A stretch of DNA of 64,000 bases from Desulfosporosinus youngiae DSM 17734 (GCF_000244895.1 NZ_CM001441.1:930001-994000); one strand, 5' to 3'; positions 36,536 through 45,772 are shown, numbered from the stretch's first letter. A program made the numbers and translations. Notes: a model not told the origin generated them from the letters alone.

Positions 36536-37345
36536 GTGGCTAAAGGGAAAGAACGAATTGATGTATTGATGGTTAGGACTGGATTGGCAGCCAGCCGTGA
36601 AAAAGCTAAGGCAATGGTGATGTCAGGAGTTGTGTTTATCGGCGGTCAACGGGTAGATAAGCCAGGTGCGGAATTCCCTCCGGAAACTATAATAGAGATA
36701 AAAGGAGAAATTCTGCCGTTTGTTTCCCGGGGAGGATTAAAATTAGCTAAAGCGCTGGAAGCCTTTCCAATCTCCTTTAAGGATCAGGTGATTGTAGATA
36801 TTGGTGCTTCAACAGGAGGCTTTACAGATTGCGCTTTGCAAAATGGCGCAAAACGGGTTTATGCCGTGGATGTTGGGTATGGACAGTTGGACTGGAAACT
36901 TCGGACAGATTCCCGAGTCGTCTCGATGGAACGAGTCAATGCCCGTTATCTCACCAAAGACACCCTCCCGGAGAAGATAGATTGGGTCGTATCAGATGTG
37001 GCCTTTATCTCCATAACGAAGATATTTTCAGCTATGATTGCTGTTCTTAAAGAGGATGGACAAGTACTATCTCTCATCAAGCCTCAATTTGAGGCTGGAC
37101 GAGAGCATGTAGGAAAAAAGGGTGTCGTTAAAGATGGAACCGTACATAAACAGGTTTTGGAGACTGTCCTTGGCCAGGCGGAAGGTATAGGATTTACAGT
37201 CTTAGGGTTAGACTATTCACCGATTCGTGGTCCTGAGGGAAATATCGAATATTTGGTTTGGTTGGGGTTACAAAGGGAATCAGGTATAGATTGGCATTCA
37301 GAGCTGGAACAGGTAGTTCACATGGCTCAGAAAGAGACGGAATAA
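36536..37345 (+). CDS. tlyA: TlyA family rRNA 2'-O-methyltransferase (YqxC)
   Basis: S4 RNA-binding domain (about 5-65) followed by an FtsJ-like SAM methyltransferase with DIGASTGGFTD near residue 88 and SLIKPQFEAGREHVGKKGVV. 269 residues. TlyA enzymes methylate rRNA in other bacteria; substrate here inferred. GTG start; dxs-tlyA-nadK-argR-recN order is conserved. Confidence 0.92.
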   Translation: MAKGKERIDVLMVRTGLAASREKAKAMVMSGVVFIGGQRVDKPGAEFPPETIIEIKGEILPFVSRGGLKLAKALEAFPISFKDQVIVDIGASTGGFTDCALQNGAKRVYAVDVGYGQLDWKLRTDSRVVSMERVNARYLTKDTLPEKIDWVVSDVAFISITKIFSAMIAVLKEDGQVLSLIKPQFEAGREHVGKKGVVKDGTVHKQVLETVLGQAEGIGFTVLGLDYSPIRGPEGNIEYLVWLGLQRESGIDWHSELEQVVHMAQKETE

Positions 37346-37348
37346 TTA

Positions 37349-38164
37349 ATGGAAAAAATCGTTGGTTTGTGGCGCAATATGAGTAAACCGGAAGCCATAG
37401 CTCTGGCTCTCCAAATTGAGGATTGGTTCCAAGCTCGTGGATGGGTCGTTTTAACTGAGTGGGAAGACATTACTCGGCGCAAGGCTCAATTTCTAATATC
37501 CTTAGGAGGGGATGGTACCCTTCTTCAGGCGGCACGGGAAGCTTCTACGTATAAAATCCCTGTGTTGGGGGTTAATTTTGGACGTTTAGGGTTCCTATGT
37601 GAAATTGAGCGGGAAGAAGTTTTCAGTGCCTTGGAACAGATTCTGCGCGAAGATTTTGAGATTCAAGAGAGGTTAATGTTAAATGCGGTTATTAACCAAG
37701 ACGGGCAGGAGACCTCTCAATTGGTCTTAAATGATGTTGTTTTTTCCAGAGAAGGCAGAGATGGAATCATTACACTTCAAGCGAACCTTTCCGGAGAACC
37801 TACAGTTAGTTATCCGGCTGACGGGTTGATTGTTTCCACTCCAACTGGTTCCACAGCGTATTCACTTTCTGCCGGTGGACCAATCATCAGTCCTAATGTA
37901 CAAGCGATTTTGCTGACTCCTTTAGCGGCGCATTCTCTTTCGGCTCGTCCTATGCTCGTCTCAGATGAGGAAGAAATTGAAATTCTTATTGCTAATGGAG
38001 AAAAATGCATGGTGACCTTTGATGGTCGTCATAGTATCGTACTTTATTCCGGACAGTCCGTGATTATTAAAACTGCTCCCATAAGCGCCTTGCTGATTCG
38101 GCTAGGTGCTCGCAGTTTTCCCCAAGTGGTTCGAGAAAAGTTAAGAGATCGCTGGCATGAATAA
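37349..38164 (+). CDS. nadK: NAD kinase
   Basis: Phosphorylates NAD to NADP. 271 residues; GGDGTLLQAAR at about 53, LNDVVF, and TPTGSTAYSLSAGGPI are the conserved active-site motifs. Starts 3 bases after tlyA. Confidence 0.95.
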   Translation: MEKIVGLWRNMSKPEAIALALQIEDWFQARGWVVLTEWEDITRRKAQFLISLGGDGTLLQAAREASTYKIPVLGVNFGRLGFLCEIEREEVFSALEQILREDFEIQERLMLNAVINQDGQETSQLVLNDVVFSREGRDGIITLQANLSGEPTVSYPADGLIVSTPTGSTAYSLSAGGPIISPNVQAILLTPLAAHSLSARPMLVSDEEEIEILIANGEKCMVTFDGRHSIVLYSGQSVIIKTAPISALLIRLGARSFPQVVREKLRDRWHE

Positions 38165-38230
38165 GCACGAGGCGCGATGTACGGGCAAAACATTCGAGCA
38201 TCGAGCATGAACCTCGTGCTTCGCGAAAGG
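38163..38230. repeat. Inverted repeat of the CGA-rich spacer family (copy 5)
   Basis: aagcacgagg (38163-38172) and cctcgtgctt (38212-38221) are perfect 10-bp reverse complements. The loop contains attcgagcatcgagcatgaa. It overlaps the nadK stop and ends before the argR ribosome binding site. It may be a weak terminator as well as a repeat. Confidence 0.6.
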
Positions 38231-38241
38231 AGGCTTAGTGT

Positions 38242-38694
38242 ATGAAAGCACGTCGCCAGATAAAGGTTCAAGAAATCATTTCGAAGGAAGTCATTCATAC
38301 TCAGGAGGATCTTGCGGATAGACTTCGTGCTGCCGGTTTCGAGGTAACCCAAGCAACCGTCTCCAGGGATATTAAGGAAATGGGCTTGGTTAAAGTTCCA
38401 AGCCCAGGAGATGAATATCGCTATGCGGTTCCGATGGAAGCGCATCCAACTAACTTACAAGATCGCTTAAAACGTTTGCTGCGAGAAACGGTGGTTTCCA
38501 TTAATGACACAGAAAGTCTGATTGTTATTCATACTATACCAGGAAATGCACATGCCTTAGCAGCAGTCATGGATAACAGCAACTGGGAAGAGGTCATTGG
38601 CACAGTGGCTGGGGATGATACGATTCTCTTGGTTATTAAGCCTAAAGAAGCCGTTCAGACGGTTTTGGAACGGATTAGCACCTTGCTTGGATAG
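38242..38694 (+). CDS. argR: Arginine repressor ArgR/AhrC
   Basis: Hexameric arginine-responsive regulator. N-terminal winged helix (about 1-70, with QATVSRDIKEMGLVKV) and C-terminal arginine-binding domain with GTVAGDDTILLV. 150 residues. As in Bacillus it precedes recN. Confidence 0.95.
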   Translation: MKARRQIKVQEIISKEVIHTQEDLADRLRAAGFEVTQATVSRDIKEMGLVKVPSPGDEYRYAVPMEAHPTNLQDRLKRLLRETVVSINDTESLIVIHTIPGNAHALAAVMDNSNWEEVIGTVAGDDTILLVIKPKEAVQTVLERISTLLG

Positions 38695-38704
38695 GAGGTT
38701 CGTT

Positions 38705-40387
38705 ATGCTAGCAGAGCTGCACGTGGAGAATTTTGGGCTTATGGAGTCAGTACGTCTGAATTTCGGTAATGGTTTAACCGTTTTTACAGGTGAAACAGGC
38801 GCAGGCAAATCGATGCTGATTGATTCACTTGGGGTTCTCTTAGGTGGACGCGCTAACACAGATCTTATTCGGCATGGAGAAACGCGAGCCAGGATTGAAG
38901 GAGTCTTTGAAGATCTGCCTCCCGAGTGCTTACAGAGGCTCGAAGAGGCAGGTTATTCAGCAGAAGACGGTCAAGTGTTTCTTTTTCGTGAAATAAACTC
39001 CACTGGAAAGAACATCTGTCGTATTCAAGGCCGGTCGATTCCGTTAACCCTCTATCGCTCCCTATGTGTAGGTCTTGTGGATATTCACGGACAAATAGAA
39101 CATCTGTCTCTCTTTCGCCCGGAAACACACCCGAACTTATTGGATGATTTAGGAGGGCTGCAAGAGGATGTCAGTTTAGTCAATGAAGCAGCCAAAGCCT
39201 ATCATAGAGTTATGCGCAGAGAGCGTGAGTTGTCTATTTCAGAAGAGGAACGTCAAAAACGTGAAGAATTTCTTCGTTATCAGATAGAGGAGATAGATCG
39301 GGTTAGTCCCATTCCAGGTGAAGAAGAAAATCTCATTCAGGAAAAGAAACGCCTAAGCAACGCGGAGCGAATTAATAGCCTGGTTTCTGATGCCTATGGA
39401 GCCCTTTATGAAGGTTCTGCGGGTAAGCCCTCAGCGTTTGATAGGTTGGGCCAGGCGCGGAAAGCCCTGCAAGAATTGGATCGGCTGGATGATACCTTAA
39501 ATGTTTATGAGCAAATTGAGTCTATCTATTATTCCTCAGAAGATTTGGCTGAACAAATCAGGGGGTATCGAGATAATTTTGAGTTCGAACCGGAAAGGCT
39601 TGACCAAATTGAAGAGCGGCTTATTCTACTTAAAAAGCTTCGCAGATTTGGAACAACGATTGAAGAGGTCTTAGAAAAACGGGAGAACATGCTTCAAGAG
39701 CTGGATCAGATAACTCATGTTCAGGAGCAGTTCGAAACAATTCATAATGAAAAGCAGGCAACTCGTAAAGCCTATGAAATTGTCGCAGAACAGCTTAGCT
39801 TAAAAAGACAGCAAGTAGCCGCCAGTATCGAAAACGGACTAGCACTGGAACTTGCGGATCTGGGCTTAGAGAAAAGTCGTTTTGAAGTTCGCTTTATGCC
39901 AAATGAGGACCCTGCAATTGGTGGTGCAGAAACTGCAGAATTTTATTTCTCAGCCAATATGGGAGAGCCGCCTAAGCCCTTGGCTAAAGTCGCCTCGGGA
40001 GGGGAAATGTCTCGTTTGATGTTAGCTTTAAAAAGTCTGCTGGCAAAAGTAGAGTCTGTCGGAACCTTCATCTTTGATGAGGTAGACAGTGGGGTTGGAG
40101 GCCGAACGATTCATAGAGTTGGTGAAAAGTTGGCTAAAATCGCCCGGAATAAACAAGTATTTTGTATCACACATGCCGCACAGGTGGCAGCATTTGCTGA
40201 GGCTCACTATGGCATAGTAAAAGAAGTGAGTGCTGATCGGACTCGGACTCGAGTTGACATATTAACCGAGTCTGACCGTATTGAAGAACTTGCCCGGATG
40301 CTTGGGGGCGGGGAGATAGAGATAACACGTAAACACGCCCAGGAATTATGGGAACGGTCTGTGCGGGGCAAGAGGCACGAAGCTTGA
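38705..40387 (+). CDS. recN: DNA repair protein RecN
   Basis: SMC-like ATPase acting early in double-strand-break repair. About 560 residues: Walker A TGETGAGKSMLID near residue 30, long coiled-coil, signature KVASGGEMSRLMLALKSL, and Walker B TFIFDEVDSGVGG. ATG 38705 follows AGGAGG; a frame from 38597 overlaps argR and is rejected. Confidence 0.95.
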   Translation: MLAELHVENFGLMESVRLNFGNGLTVFTGETGAGKSMLIDSLGVLLGGRANTDLIRHGETRARIEGVFEDLPPECLQRLEEAGYSAEDGQVFLFREINSTGKNICRIQGRSIPLTLYRSLCVGLVDIHGQIEHLSLFRPETHPNLLDDLGGLQEDVSLVNEAAKAYHRVMRRERELSISEEERQKREEFLRYQIEEIDRVSPIPGEEENLIQEKKRLSNAERINSLVSDAYGALYEGSAGKPSAFDRLGQARKALQELDRLDDTLNVYEQIESIYYSSEDLAEQIRGYRDNFEFEPERLDQIEERLILLKKLRRFGTTIEEVLEKRENMLQELDQITHVQEQFETIHNEKQATRKAYEIVAEQLSLKRQQVAASIENGLALELADLGLEKSRFEVRFMPNEDPAIGGAETAEFYFSANMGEPPKPLAKVASGGEMSRLMLALKSLLAKVESVGTFIFDEVDSGVGGRTIHRVGEKLAKIARNKQVFCITHAAQVAAFAEAHYGIVKEVSADRTRTRVDILTESDRIEELARMLGGGEIEITRKHAQELWERSVRGKRHEA

Positions 40388-40465
40388 TGGGCTTTGGGGC
40401 TAGTTAAGCCATTCCAGAGAACGATCAGGATCGTTTTTACTTAGTTTAATAATAGATTTAGTTTT

Positions 40466-40506
40466 AAAAAGATTGCGTAAACAAATTTATGCAGTCTTTT
40501 TTGTTT
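40466..40506 (+). terminator. Terminator after recN
   Basis: aaaaagattgcgtaaa (40466-40481) pairs with tttatgcagtcttttt (40486-40501), 16 positions with two G-U pairs, followed by further T-rich sequence. The rest of the 283-base gap before spoIVB shows no clear promoter. Confidence 0.75.
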
Positions 40507-40670
40507 TGTTTAATTTGCCATTGTTTTAGGAATCTGGAACACTTTTGGCAGGATGAAAAACAAGCGATTTGGATAATTTAACGTTAGAATTTCACAAAAA
40601 AATGGTCACTTCACTTATTATGTTACCGCTCTAAACGAGGAAAAAGGAGAGATTAAATGGGGAGAATAGA

Positions 40671-41939
40671 GTGGAGGATGATAAGAGAGTGAAAAAAAGA
40701 AGTGTTCTATTAATCATCAGTCTCTTGTTCTGTACCTTCCTTCAACTATTAGTTGAATTGCCTCGGATTCACCAGATTCAAATCGGTCAAATGGAACCTG
40801 ACCTAAAGGGTATCTGGTCCAGTATAATCAAGGTAGAAAAAATCTCTTCTAATCCGACAGTTTCAGTATCTTCAGGAATGTCTACTTCTCCAGTATCAGA
40901 GAAATTGGAAGTAGCCTACAAACTTTTTGGGATTTTCCCTTTGCGGTCAGCTGAGGTCGAAGTCATGAATCCCATCAAGTTAGTACCTGGCGGTCAATCG
41001 ATTGGAGTAACATTACAAACTAAAGGTGTTATGGTTGTGGGGCAAGCTCCGGTCGTTGACAAAGATGGAAAGAGTTGTTTTCCCGCTAAGGAGGCCGGAA
41101 TTCAGGTCGGAGATATACTATTGAAAATTGAAAACCAAGAAGTTAAAACAGATCAAGAAGTATCAAATGCCATCAATTTAGCTGGAAAAGAAAAAGGAAC
41201 AGCGAAAGTTCTTTTCAAACATGAAGAACAAACTATTGAGAAAGTAGTACAGCCAATTTTTTGCAGTGAAACAGGAAGATATCGCATGGGTTTATTTGTT
41301 CGGGATGAAGCAGCAGGTGTCGGTACCTTGTCTTTCGTAGATCCAGTTTCAAAATTATACGGCGCGCTCGGGCATGTGATCACGGATGCAGATACCAACC
41401 AGAAAATTGAAGTTTATAATGGTAAAGTCATTGCCTCCACTATTTATGCTATTGAAAAAGGAAAACGCGGTCATCCAGGGGAAAAAATCGGTTCCTTTAT
41501 CCCAAATTCTGTTTTCAGCGGAACGATTGAAAAGAACACGATAACAGGAATCTTTGGCCGGATGAGCGGGCAGATTGAGAATCCATACTTTAAGGAGGCA
41601 ATACCGGTTGGATGGGAAACTGAGATTAAGGTGGGTCCGGCCAAAATCTATACGGTAATACAAGGAGAAAAGATTGAGGAGTTTGAGGTTAATATCGATA
41701 GAGTAATGCACAATCGAACCGACAGCAAAAATATGATTATTAGAGTGACTGATCCCAGGTTATTAGAAGCTACAGGCGGTATTATCCAGGGAATGAGCGG
41801 AAGCCCCATAGTACAAAATGGGAAACTGATAGGAGCGGTCACCCATGTTTTTGTGAATGATAGTCAACGGGGATATGGTGTCTTTATTCAAAACATGCTG
41901 AACGACAGCAATCAACTGACCAAAAAAGAAGCGGCTTAA
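40671..41939 (+). CDS. spoIVB: SpoIVB serine peptidase
   Basis: Secreted by the forespore to trigger sigma-K (SpoIVFA/SpoIVFB) activation in Bacillus. 422 residues: N-terminal membrane/signal helix (about 10-28), a PDZ domain (about 105-190), and an S55 peptidase domain with the catalytic His in ALGHVITD and Ser in QGMSGSPIVQNG. GTG 40671 or GTG 40689 could start it. spo0A follows, as in almost all spore formers. Confidence 0.93.
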   Translation: MEDDKRVKKRSVLLIISLLFCTFLQLLVELPRIHQIQIGQMEPDLKGIWSSIIKVEKISSNPTVSVSSGMSTSPVSEKLEVAYKLFGIFPLRSAEVEVMNPIKLVPGGQSIGVTLQTKGVMVVGQAPVVDKDGKSCFPAKEAGIQVGDILLKIENQEVKTDQEVSNAINLAGKEKGTAKVLFKHEEQTIEKVVQPIFCSETGRYRMGLFVRDEAAGVGTLSFVDPVSKLYGALGHVITDADTNQKIEVYNGKVIASTIYAIEKGKRGHPGEKIGSFIPNSVFSGTIEKNTITGIFGRMSGQIENPYFKEAIPVGWETEIKVGPAKIYTVIQGEKIEEFEVNIDRVMHNRTDSKNMIIRVTDPRLLEATGGIIQGMSGSPIVQNGKLIGAVTHVFVNDSQRGYGVFIQNMLNDSNQLTKKEAA

Positions 41940-41963
41940 AGTTTCTATCAAAATTTATCCTTG

Positions 41964-41998
41964 GAGCAGCCTGAAAATTGGCTGCTCTATTCTTTTTG
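41964..41998 (+). terminator. Terminator between spoIVB and spo0A
   Basis: gagcagcc (41964-41971) pairs perfectly with ggctgctc (41980-41987), followed by TATTCTTTTT. Confidence 0.8.
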
Positions 41999-42029
41999 AA
42001 ATAAAAAGTACAAAATCTTGTTATTAAAA

Positions 42030-42056
42030 GAAGGAGTATTTAAACAATTGTCGAAA
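42030..42056 (+). promoter_or_regulatory. SigH-like promoter with overlapping 0A box upstream of spo0A
   Basis: gaAGGAGTA (42030-42038), eleven bases, then gtcGAAA (42050-42056) resembles a SigH promoter, with mismatches. TTGTCGAAA at 42048-42056 is an excellent Spo0A box. The arrangement suggests autoregulation, as for the sporulation promoter of spo0A in Bacillus. Confidence 0.5.
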
Positions 42057-42097
42057 ATATAAATTGAACGCGGTAGAAATGAGGGGGATCCTGGGAA

Positions 42098-42976
42098 ATG
42101 CAAAGGCCTATACGTGTCTTATTAGCAGATGACAACCGAGAATTTGTCGAGGTTGTCAAAGAGTATATTGAGCGGCAGGAAGATATGAGCCTTGTTGGGG
42201 TAGCATATCATGGAAATGAGGCTCTGGATTTAATATCTCGGGAAGAACCTCATGTTGTGCTATTAGATATTATTATGCCTCATCTTGATGGCTTAGGTGT
42301 ACTAGAAAAACTGCAAAACGCACCGCTTAGACCTAAAATTATCATTTTGACTGCCTTTGGACAGGAATCAATGACTCAACGTGCAGTAAGCCTTGGTGCA
42401 AATTACTACATCCTGAAACCGTTTGACCTTGATATTTTAGGTAAACGCATTCGCCAATTACAAGATGATTTTTCTAATAGTATTAATATAGCTTCTAACG
42501 TCCATACGGCGTCCAATAGAAATACTCTTTCAAATTCAAATGCGAATTTAACTAACAATGGGAATGCGGGTTCAAGTACTAGTTTGAATTCGCAAATTCC
42601 AAATAGCATCTTGCCGCCATCGTCTAAAAACCTTGAAGTAGAAGTTACAAGAATGATTCATCAGATGGGGGTACCCGCCCATGTCAAAGGGTATCAATAT
42701 TTACGGGATGCTATCGTAAACGTAGTGACGGATGTATCCCTGCTTGGAGCAGTTACCAAAGAGTTGTATCCCATGATTGCTGCCAAATATCAGACCACTC
42801 CCAGTCGTGTTGAACGGGCTATTCGCCATGCCATTGAATTGGCCTGGGATCGCGGCAATGTCGATTTCATGAATCGCTTTTTTGGCTATACGATTAATGT
42901 GGATCGGGGTAAGCCCACGAATTCGGAGTTTGTGGCCATGGTGGCTGATAAACTGCGAATGTCGATCATGTATTAA
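42098..42976 (+). CDS. spo0A: Sporulation master regulator Spo0A
   Basis: Receiver domain with acidic pocket Asp11/Asp12 and phospho-acceptor Asp57, then a C-terminal DNA-binding domain ([35 protein letters not shown]) that is the Spo0A signature. 292 residues against a usual 255-275; the excess is an Asn/Ser-rich linker at about 127-172. Confidence 0.97.
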   Translation: MQRPIRVLLADDNREFVEVVKEYIERQEDMSLVGVAYHGNEALDLISREEPHVVLLDIIMPHLDGLGVLEKLQNAPLRPKIIILTAFGQESMTQRAVSLGANYYILKPFDLDILGKRIRQLQDDFSNSINIASNVHTASNRNTLSNSNANLTNNGNAGSSTSLNSQIPNSILPPSSKNLEVEVTRMIHQMGVPAHVKGYQYLRDAIVNVVTDVSLLGAVTKELYPMIAAKYQTTPSRVERAIRHAIELAWDRGNVDFMNRFFGYTINVDRGKPTNSEFVAMVADKLRMSIMY

Positions 42977-43024
42977 AGTTAAACTACCGAAGGCTATAAG
43001 CATTGGTTAGATAGAGAAATTTGT

Positions 43025-43080
43025 TAATAACACCTTAATCATTACCCTTTCAGGGTTCTGTATAGGTGTTATTATTTTTT
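43025..43080 (+). terminator. Terminator after spo0A
   Basis: taataacacct (43025-43035) pairs perfectly with aggtgttatta (43064-43074), followed by six T. An inner ccctttcaggg hairpin occupies the loop. Confidence 0.85.
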
Positions 43081-43146
43081 ATTGAATCATATATCGAGCA
43101 TGGGGTAAGATGATTAAAGAGGAATGTAAAGGAAAGAAGGAAGCTC

Positions 43147-43683
43147 ATGGAAAAGCAAAACTTGCAAGAAGAACGCATTGATGGGGATGTGCTTTTTGAG
43201 GGACGAATGCTGCGTATCGAACGGGACACGGTTCGTTTGCCAAACGGGCATGAGTCCTCCCGAGAAGTTGTGAGGCATCCGGGTGCGGTCGGGATTATAG
43301 CTATACAGGATCAGCAGGTTCTCTTAGTCCGTCAATACCGCTATGCCATTGCTCAGGAAACCTTAGAAATCCCCGCAGGTAAACTTGATCCCCAGGAACC
43401 TCCCCTTGATTGTGCTGTACGGGAACTTCGCGAAGAGACAGGTTATCGGGGAACTATGGAACATATCGGCACTTTTTATACGACACCAGGTTTTTCAGAT
43501 GAGGTGATGCATCTTTATCTGGCCCGGGATTTAGTCTGGGATCCGCTCACTCCCGATGAGGATGAATTTATCGGGGTTGAGAAAATTTCCTGGGATGAAG
43601 CTCTGCGTGGGGCACTGAAGAATAAGTATAATGATGCCAAAACAATCCTTGGTATTTTATTAGTACAGGGAAGAATTCGATGA
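43147..43683 (+). CDS. nudF: Nudix hydrolase, ADP-ribose pyrophosphatase type
   Basis: Hydrolyses ADP-ribose to AMP and ribose 5-phosphate. 178 residues with a complete Nudix box from GKLDPQEP to LREETGY (about 79-102) and downstream FYTTPGFSDE typical of NudF. Overlaps the next gene by four bases. Confidence 0.9.
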   Translation: MEKQNLQEERIDGDVLFEGRMLRIERDTVRLPNGHESSREVVRHPGAVGIIAIQDQQVLLVRQYRYAIAQETLEIPAGKLDPQEPPLDCAVRELREETGYRGTMEHIGTFYTTPGFSDEVMHLYLARDLVWDPLTPDEDEFIGVEKISWDEALRGALKNKYNDAKTILGILLVQGRIR

Positions 43684-44849
43684 TCTTTGCAGATTTGCAT
43701 ATACATATCGGACAAAGCTTAGACGGGAAGTTTGTTAAGATTACTGGGGCCAAGACGTTAACCTTACCTAACATTTTTAAAGCTGCGAGGGATATAAAAG
43801 GACTTTCATTGGTTGGGATTGTTGATTCGCATTCGATCGGGGTTCAACAGGATTTCAAGGAGTTGCTTGCTTCGGGTCATCTGCGGACCTTATCTGCGGG
43901 AGGGTACTCTGCCGGCGGGTTAACAGTGATACCGGGACATGAAATAGAATTACAAGTCGGAGAAGGGAATGCTCACTTCTTAGCTTATTTTCCCTTTATC
44001 GAACAAGTGGAACAGTATGTACGGTTGATTAAACCTAGTATTAAGAACTGGCAGTTAAGTACTCAAAGGGGCTTTCTGCCTATCGATCTGTGGTTGGAGG
44101 CAGTCAGCAAAGCAGAGGGAATTTGGTTTCCGGCTCATGCCTTCACTCCCCATAAGGGGGTTTATGGAAACTGCTGCCGGAGATTGAGAGAGGTTCTGCC
44201 AGTCTTGCCTAAGGCCCTGGAAATTGGGCTAAGCGCAGATCGAGCCATGGCTGAGTGTATCAGTGAATTAGACTCTCTGGTGATGTTTAGCAATTCTGAT
44301 GCCCACTCTTTGCCTAACATTGCCCGGGAGTATAACTCATTTGCTCATACAGACGCCACGTTTGCAGGACTATTAGATTTAATCCAAAGGAAAACCAAAC
44401 AGGGTGTGCGAAACTACGGCTTGCCTCCCAGAATGGGTAAATATCATCGTACGTATTGTCTAAGCTGCGAAAGAGTTGTCCAAAGCAGCGCGCCACAATT
44501 GATGTGTCCAAAGTGTGGAAGCGGAAATGTTGTGATGGGTGTCTTAGATCGTTTAACTAGTATAGCTGATCGTCCTTTAGGGAAACACAAGGTTTCGAAT
44601 TATGTCCATCAGGTACCGCTGCGACAGCTTCCCGGGATTGGGCCCAAAATGTATGAACGCCTCTTGCAGGCTTTTGGTACGGAAATGGCCATACTTCACC
44701 AGGTTGATGTGGAAGAGCTGCGGTGCATTGCCGGTGAAAAGGTTGCGGACTGGATTATCAAAGACCGTTGCGGAGAATTAATAATAGAAGCCGGCGGAGG
44801 AGGACTATTTGGCAGAGTTGTGGACATACTTTCTCACCCTGTGGAATAA
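43680..44849 (+). CDS. PHP-zinc ribbon-HhH protein (EndoQ-like)
   Basis: 389 residues. An N-terminal PHP metal-dependent phosphoesterase domain (FADLHIHIG; FPAHAFTPHKGVYG; FSNSDAHSLP) is followed by a four-cysteine zinc ribbon (CLSCERV...CPKCGSG, about 260-285) and a helix-hairpin-helix region (LRQLPGIGPKMYERLL). This layout is that of endonuclease Q, which cuts 5' of deaminated bases in archaea and some Bacillus. Repair function is inference from architecture. Confidence 0.72.
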   Translation: MIFADLHIHIGQSLDGKFVKITGAKTLTLPNIFKAARDIKGLSLVGIVDSHSIGVQQDFKELLASGHLRTLSAGGYSAGGLTVIPGHEIELQVGEGNAHFLAYFPFIEQVEQYVRLIKPSIKNWQLSTQRGFLPIDLWLEAVSKAEGIWFPAHAFTPHKGVYGNCCRRLREVLPVLPKALEIGLSADRAMAECISELDSLVMFSNSDAHSLPNIAREYNSFAHTDATFAGLLDLIQRKTKQGVRNYGLPPRMGKYHRTYCLSCERVVQSSAPQLMCPKCGSGNVVMGVLDRLTSIADRPLGKHKVSNYVHQVPLRQLPGIGPKMYERLLQAFGTEMAILHQVDVEELRCIAGEKVADWIIKDRCGELIIEAGGGGLFGRVVDILSHPVE

Positions 44850-44884
44850 AATTCCATAGAGGACTATGGGAAGGGGTGCGCAGG

Positions 44885-45484
44885 ATGTGGAAACAACTTG
44901 GCGATCACATTCGTCAATATTGGGTTATTTATCTTACACTTTCAAGTGTTTATCTTGCCGGTGTCGTTTTTGGCGGGGTTGGGGTCAATGCTCTGGGGGT
45001 ATCTGAAACCTCACAGCTAGGGAAGTTTTTAGATACACTTCTCAAAAGTCAGCCCACAAGCTTTGAACCGGCCTTTTTGGGACAACTTGCCAGGGATATG
45101 TTTATCATGATGGCCGGAATTTGGATTTTAGGTCTCACGATTATTGGAGCGCCCTTAATTTATTTAATCGTCTTTACAAGGGGATTTATTCTCGGCTTTA
45201 CAATCAGCTTTATTATTGGAGCGAAAGGGACGCTGGGAATTGCTCTTGTATTAACAACGGTTTTTATACCTACGATGTTTGCTGTGCCCTTACTTCTCCT
45301 TGGAGCGGGACTAGCAACGATCTTTTCCTTTCTTTTACTTCGCGGAAAAGCCCGGGGAGAATCGCTGCGCAGAGAATTTCTTTATTATACTGCAGCAGCA
45401 GCGTTTGTTTCCGTTGGTGCAGTCGCAGTAGGTGTTGCACAAGGTTATTTTTCAATCCTTGGGCTGCGCCTATTTCACCTCTGA
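44885..45484 (+). CDS. spoIIM: Stage II sporulation protein M
   Basis: Membrane component of the SpoIID-M-P peptidoglycan-remodelling machine that drives engulfment. 199 residues with about five hydrophobic segments and the conserved GLTIIGAPLIYLIVFTRGFI region. ATG 44885 has an AAGGGG site 9 bases upstream; an earlier start at 44768 would overlap the PHP gene. Confidence 0.92.
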   Translation: MWKQLGDHIRQYWVIYLTLSSVYLAGVVFGGVGVNALGVSETSQLGKFLDTLLKSQPTSFEPAFLGQLARDMFIMMAGIWILGLTIIGAPLIYLIVFTRGFILGFTISFIIGAKGTLGIALVLTTVFIPTMFAVPLLLLGAGLATIFSFLLLRGKARGESLRREFLYYTAAAAFVSVGAVAVGVAQGYFSILGLRLFHL

Positions 45485-45492
45485 AAAGCTCC

Positions 45493-45772
45493 TCTACCCT
45501 AAAAAAGACCCTAAAGATCTGCAGAAGAGTCCCCAGGCCCGCAAGCAGGGCAGCTTCTCCCACAGGAGTGAACTCATCGCATGGAGAGGCGGTAAAAGCC
45601 CACAAGCCGGTGCGGGGAGACGGAGCCACGGGTTCACATCAGGTATTACCCGGAGGTTTGGCGGAGTCCCGCGCTGGTGAGTGGGCGAGCCTCGGAGTGC
45701 TGAGTGAACGGATGTGGGAGAAGCTGCCCGACCCGAGCGACCTATTTTCATCATCTAATGGTGCTGTCTCAG
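45493..45772 (+). repeat. Dispersed structured repeat, copy B
   Basis: Inverted counterpart of the element at 24342-24702. gggcagcttctcccaca (45548-45564) and tgtgggagaagctgccc (45713-45729) are perfect 17-bp reverse complements. Nested within are gcccac (45598-45603) with gtgggc (45681-45686), ccggtgcggg (45607-45616) with cccgcgctgg (45668-45677), and a cgggt/acccg hairpin. It starts within about 10 bases of the spoIIM stop. The spoIIM frame cannot read through, as its stop is intact. Confidence 0.78.

Noticed and set aside
44768-44884. Upstream start for SpoIIM inside the PHP gene
   Set aside because: ATG 44885 has a ribosome binding site and gives the normal family length and topology.
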